7,972 nucleotides of DNA. Source: Dehalococcoidia bacterium. Its GTDB lineage: Bacteria; Chloroflexota; Dehalococcoidia; JACPQF01. The DNA is taken from contig JAUSEJ010000447.1 of assembly GCA_030650265.1 (NCBI GenBank), positions 1-7,972 of the forward strand, written 5' to 3'. This document shows positions 5,965-7,972 of the stretch, in pieces. The notes beneath the pieces are model-generated. The model ran no database searches. It had not been told where the DNA came from and saw only the letters and a program-made list of their open reading frames with translations. Numbering within the stretch: position 1 is the stretch's first letter; every line of letters starts with the position of its first letter. The position numbers and the translations under genes were made by a program.

Positions 5965-7404
5965 ATGACAACCCCTAATGAGTTCATCCATACCTACTCA
6001 CAAGCCCTTTCGAACTGTAACGCCGCTGTATTGGCGGGTGCGGGCTTGTCCATTCCCGCAGGGCTCGTGAACTGGAAGGAATTAATGCGTTCAATCGCCG
6101 AGGATATTGGGCTCGACGTTGAGAAAGAAAGCGACCTTGTCGCGGTGGCTCAATATCACTTGAATGAGCGAGGTGGACGACAGAGGCTAAACCAGACGCT
6201 GGTCAGCGAATTCTCGGAGCGATCACATATTACCGAGAATCATCGCATCCTGGCACGACTTCCAATCGAAACATTCTGGACAACTAACTACGATCATCTA
6301 ATAGAAGACACGTTGAAGGAGGCAGGAAAGAGGGCAGATATCAAAATAACGGCGGAAAACCTCGCAACCACCCTGCCACGCCGCGACGCAATTGTCTACA
6401 AGATGCATGGAGATATTTCTGACCCTGCTAGTGCCGTCGTTTCAAAAGACGATTACGAGTCGTACAGCACTAGTCGTCGTGGTCAACTCTTCTCGACAGC
6501 TCTACGAGGCGACCTCGTCTCTAAAACATTCCTTTTTCTTGGATTCAGTTTCAGTGACCCAAATCTTGACTACATTTTAGGGCGAATTCGAATCCTTCTA
6601 GAAGTTCACCGACGAGAGCACTATTGCTTGATGCGTAGCGTGCAGCGACAAGATTTCAAAGGGTTCAGCGACTTCCAATACGCGCGTACTAAGCAGGAGT
6701 TACAGATCAAGGATTTGCGACGGTACGGCATTAATGCGGTCATGATTGACAGTTTTGATCAGTACACACAGACGCTCAAGCAGCTCGAGCGACGATATCG
6801 AGCGCGGCAGGTATTCATTTCTGGAAGCGCAACCACATACGCACCATGGTCCGATAACGAATCTCATCTGTTCTTGTCGCTACTCGGGAAGCGCCTCACC
6901 AAGAATGGCATGAACGTCATCACCGGATTTGGTGTGGGTGTCGGTCCCCACCTGATCAACGGAGTGCTTGACGAGCTTGAGAGAGAAGGTACGCGAAATC
7001 TAAGCGACCGTTTGACTCTACGACCATTTCCCTACGCCATCGCAGATCCGGAGGAGAGAAGGCTCCAATGGACGAACTATCGAAAAGGGATGGTCTCAAA
7101 GGCAGGGGTAGCTATCTTTGTGTTTGGGAACAAAACAGATCCATCAGGGAAAGTCGTATCGGCCGACGGGATGCTCGAGGAATTCGAAATTGCCTCCAGC
7201 GCGGGGCTATTGATCGTCCCTGTTGGCGCCACGGGGAATGTCGCCAAAGCGCTTCATGAGAAGGTATCCGACGATTTCCAAGCGTATTTCCCTGATGCGC
7301 GAGGCCTGAAGACGGCGCTGGCAGAACTGGGGCAGGAGGGAACACCAACCCAGATAGTTGAGCGAATCCTCAAGTTCATCGCCTTGGCCACCGGGAAGAT
7401 TTAA
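5965..7404 (+). CDS. thsA: ThsA, Thoeris SIR2-SLOG NADase effector (479 aa)
   Basis: Effector that depletes NAD+ once ThsB's cyclic ADP-ribose signal binds, stopping phage growth by abortive infection. The N-terminal SIR2 domain (about 1-275) shows AVLAGAGLSIPAG (21-33), ARLPIETFWTTNYDHLIED (97-115), AIVYKMHGD (142-150) and FLFLGFSFSDPNLDYILGR (189-207). Asn108 and His148 align with the catalytic Asn112 and His152 of B. cereus ThsA. The C-terminal SLOG/STALD domain (about 282-479) shows VFISGSA (283-289), NVITGFGVGVGPHLINGVLDEL (317-338), RLTLRPFP (349-356), NYRKGM (371-376), FGNK (387-390), EEFEIA (405-410) and VPVGATG (418-424). Arg373, Lys390 and Glu406 align with signal-binding residues as I recall them for the B. 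cereus protein. Length matches that protein (476 aa), with no truncation. The ribosome binding site is GAGGT 7-8 nt before ATG. G+C is low in the SIR2 half (27/60, 27/60 and 24/60 in three sampled lines between 6241 and 6600). Confidence 0.93.
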   Translation: MTTPNEFIHTYSQALSNCNAAVLAGAGLSIPAGLVNWKELMRSIAEDIGLDVEKESDLVAVAQYHLNERGGRQRLNQTLVSEFSERSHITENHRILARLPIETFWTTNYDHLIEDTLKEAGKRADIKITAENLATTLPRRDAIVYKMHGDISDPASAVVSKDDYESYSTSRRGQLFSTALRGDLVSKTFLFLGFSFSDPNLDYILGRIRILLEVHRREHYCLMRSVQRQDFKGFSDFQYARTKQELQIKDLRRYGINAVMIDSFDQYTQTLKQLERRYRARQVFISGSATTYAPWSDNESHLFLSLLGKRLTKNGMNVITGFGVGVGPHLINGVLDELEREGTRNLSDRLTLRPFPYAIADPEERRLQWTNYRKGMVSKAGVAIFVFGNKTDPSGKVVSADGMLEEFEIASSAGLLIVPVGATGNVAKALHEKVSDDFQAYFPDARGLKTALAELGQEGTPTQIVERILKFIALATGKI

Positions 7405-7467
7405 CAATGGTGAGCAAGTCTGGTAATTGTTAGAAACTCGCCCAACCGCTCCTCAATAGCGTTGCAA

Positions 7468-7492
7468 GTTCCCATAACCCCCATTATCAGAA
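7468..7492 (+). repeat. Right copy of 25-bp direct repeat flanking Thoeris
   Basis: It matches 5207-5231 at 22/25. This copy has a dif-like layout: an 11-bp left arm AGTTCCCATAA (7467-7477), a 6-bp centre CCCCCA, and a right arm beginning TTATCAGAAGC. The left arm agrees with the Bacillus subtilis dif left arm, as I recall it (ACTTCCTATAA), at 9 of 11 positions. The right arm agrees mainly in TTAT. Confidence 0.5.
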
Positions 7493-7568
7493 GCACGTTC
7501 CTTGTTTCTATGCCTGACTGGCGAATTCTCGTTCCCAAATAACGGGTCAGAAAGAGGATTATGGGAAC
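7468..7568. repeat. Cluster of inverted and direct GTTCCCATAA repeats
   Basis: GTTCCCATAA (7468-7477) is a perfect 10-bp inverted repeat of TTATGGGAAC (7559-7568). Between them GTTCCCAAATAAC (7531-7543) is a second direct copy with two extra bases. CTGAC (7514-7518) and GTCAG (7546-7550) form a further inner inverted repeat. Such clusters are typical of recombinase binding sites or small non-coding mobile elements; no known element is recognised. Confidence 0.5.
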
Positions 7569-7677
7569 CGACTTTTGCCGTGTCGGAAGCGCCGTCATGT
7601 CTCGTGTCTTGGATGACAAGAAACGAAAGCTATATGTCAGTGGCCGGAGATTGAGTCTTCCCTTGAGCCCGACAAAA

Positions 7678-7686
7678 TGATAGAAT
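7678..7686 (+). promoter_or_regulatory. Probable extended -10 promoter of sucC
   Basis: TGA-TAGAAT (TG at 7678-7679, hexamer 7681-7686). The -35 at 17-nt spacing is poor (TTCCCT, 7658-7663). The start would be near 7693, with a G+C-rich leader of about 57 nt containing GGCGCG (7687-7692)/CGCGCC (7717-7722), which could pair. Confidence 0.45.
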
Positions 7687-7749
7687 GGCGCGGGAAGGCG
7701 GGGGCGCCCAATTGAGCGCGCCTGCCTCTTATGTGCTCAAGGAGGTGTT

Positions 7750-7972
7750 ATGAAGATCCACGAATTTATGGCCAAGGCTATCCTGGCCGAGCATGGCGTC
7801 GCGGTACCCAAGGGAGGCGTGGCCTCAACTTCCGACGAGGCGCGGGAGATAGCGGCCCGTCTTGGTTGCAGAGTGGCCGTGAAGGCCCAGATTCTCGCTG
7901 GCGGGCGCGGTAAGGCGGGAGGCATCAAAATGGCGTCTACCCCCGCAAAGGCTGCAGAGGCGGCCAGCCAAA
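7750..7972 (+). CDS. sucC: Succinyl-CoA synthetase (ADP-forming) beta subunit, N-terminal part
   Basis: The beta subunit carries the ATP-grasp nucleotide site of the enzyme that makes ATP or GTP from succinyl-CoA in the TCA cycle, working as a complex with SucD in the cytoplasm. Visible here are [20 protein letters not shown] (1-20), the usual opening of the family, then [19 protein letters not shown] (42-60), with the conserved Lys45 and the GGRGKAGG nucleotide-binding loop. Only 74 codons of about 380-400 fall in the window. The start ATG is preceded by a near-ideal AAGGAGGT (7739-7746). sucD would be expected just downstream, outside the window. The related malate-CoA ligase beta subunit (MtkA) is the main alternative from this fragment alone. 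Confidence 0.88.
   Translation, partial: MKIHEFMAKAILAEHGVAVPKGGVASTSDEAREIAARLGCRVAVKAQILAGGRGKAGGIKMASTPAKAAEAASQ

Larger units (their letters stand above)
7405..7749 (+). other. Intergenic region between thsA and sucC
   Basis: 345 bases without a supportable gene. It holds the right copy of the 25-bp direct repeat (7468-7492), further direct and inverted copies of its left arm (to 7568), and the sucC promoter and leader (7678-7749). No clear T-tailed terminator follows thsA; a stem GTTCCCA (7531-7537)/TGGGAAC (7562-7568) with CGACTTTT after it is the nearest candidate, but its 24-nt loop makes it weak. Confidence 0.55.

Noticed and set aside
7429..7446. Integron attC-like boxes (GTTAGAA and GCCCAAC)
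   Set aside because: GCCCAAC fits RYYYAAC, but no GTTRRRY partner lies at the right distance downstream, and the inner L boxes are absent.
7401..7619. Minus-strand 72-codon ORF across the repeat cluster
   Set aside because: It would begin with TTG and lacks a ribosome binding site. It runs through inverted repeats and overlaps the thsA end, and the translation is not recognised.
1..7972. CRISPR array, tRNA or rRNA genes
   Set aside because: No regularly spaced repeats of 23-40 bp, and no cloverleaf or rRNA-like segment seen on either strand.

Overview
The window is bacterial and gene-dense, with strong Shine-Dalgarno sites (AAGGAGG, AAAGGAG, AGGAGG, AAGGAGGT) and sigma70-like promoters. Hand-counted lines of the flanking genes are about 57-63% G+C. 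The mix of genes (PPDK, a GT-C glycosyltransferase of the 'TGDEPYYL...KHQPGL...PPGRYL' kind, a UPF0175/DUF3368 toxin-antitoxin pair, SucC) fits a Chloroflexota-like or similar environmental bacterium. That placement is inference with low to moderate confidence.

Layout. Positions 1-448 (minus) hold the N-terminal part of pyruvate, phosphate dikinase, running off the left edge and interrupted by an in-frame TAG at codon 82. Positions 526-3843 (minus) are a two-gene membrane operon: a predicted GT-C glycosyltransferase (480 aa), then with zero spacing a 624-aa polytopic membrane protein of unknown function. PPDK has its own promoter, whose -35 lies inside the end of the membrane-protein gene. 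After a divergent intergenic region (3844-4265), 4266-4935 (plus) is an overlapping UPF0175 antitoxin / DUF3368 PIN-type toxin pair. Positions 5493-7404 (plus) are a complete two-gene Thoeris-type anti-phage system: thsB (TIR signal synthase), then thsA (SIR2-SLOG NADase). Positions 7750-7972 (plus) are the start of sucC, cut by the window end.

How the genes work together. The toxin-antitoxin pair and Thoeris form a small accessory/defence segment between central-metabolism genes. In Thoeris, infection activates the ThsB TIR domain to make a cyclic ADP-ribose isomer. That signal binds the ThsA SLOG domain and switches on its SIR2 domain, which destroys cellular NAD+.

Most unusual features. 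(1) The Thoeris operon has a perfect-hexamer promoter (TTGACA-18-TATAAT) and a roughly 200-nt leader containing three helices. One is a hairpin whose whole 7-nt loop is complementary to a downstream segment (pseudoknot or switch), and the loop holds the ATG of an Arg-rich 44-codon upstream ORF that ends just before thsB. (2) A 25-bp direct repeat (22/25 identical) brackets the Thoeris operon on both sides, and its right copy resembles a Xer/dif-type recombination site. (3) The right copy sits in a cluster of further direct and inverted copies of its left arm. (4) PPDK carries the in-frame amber codon.
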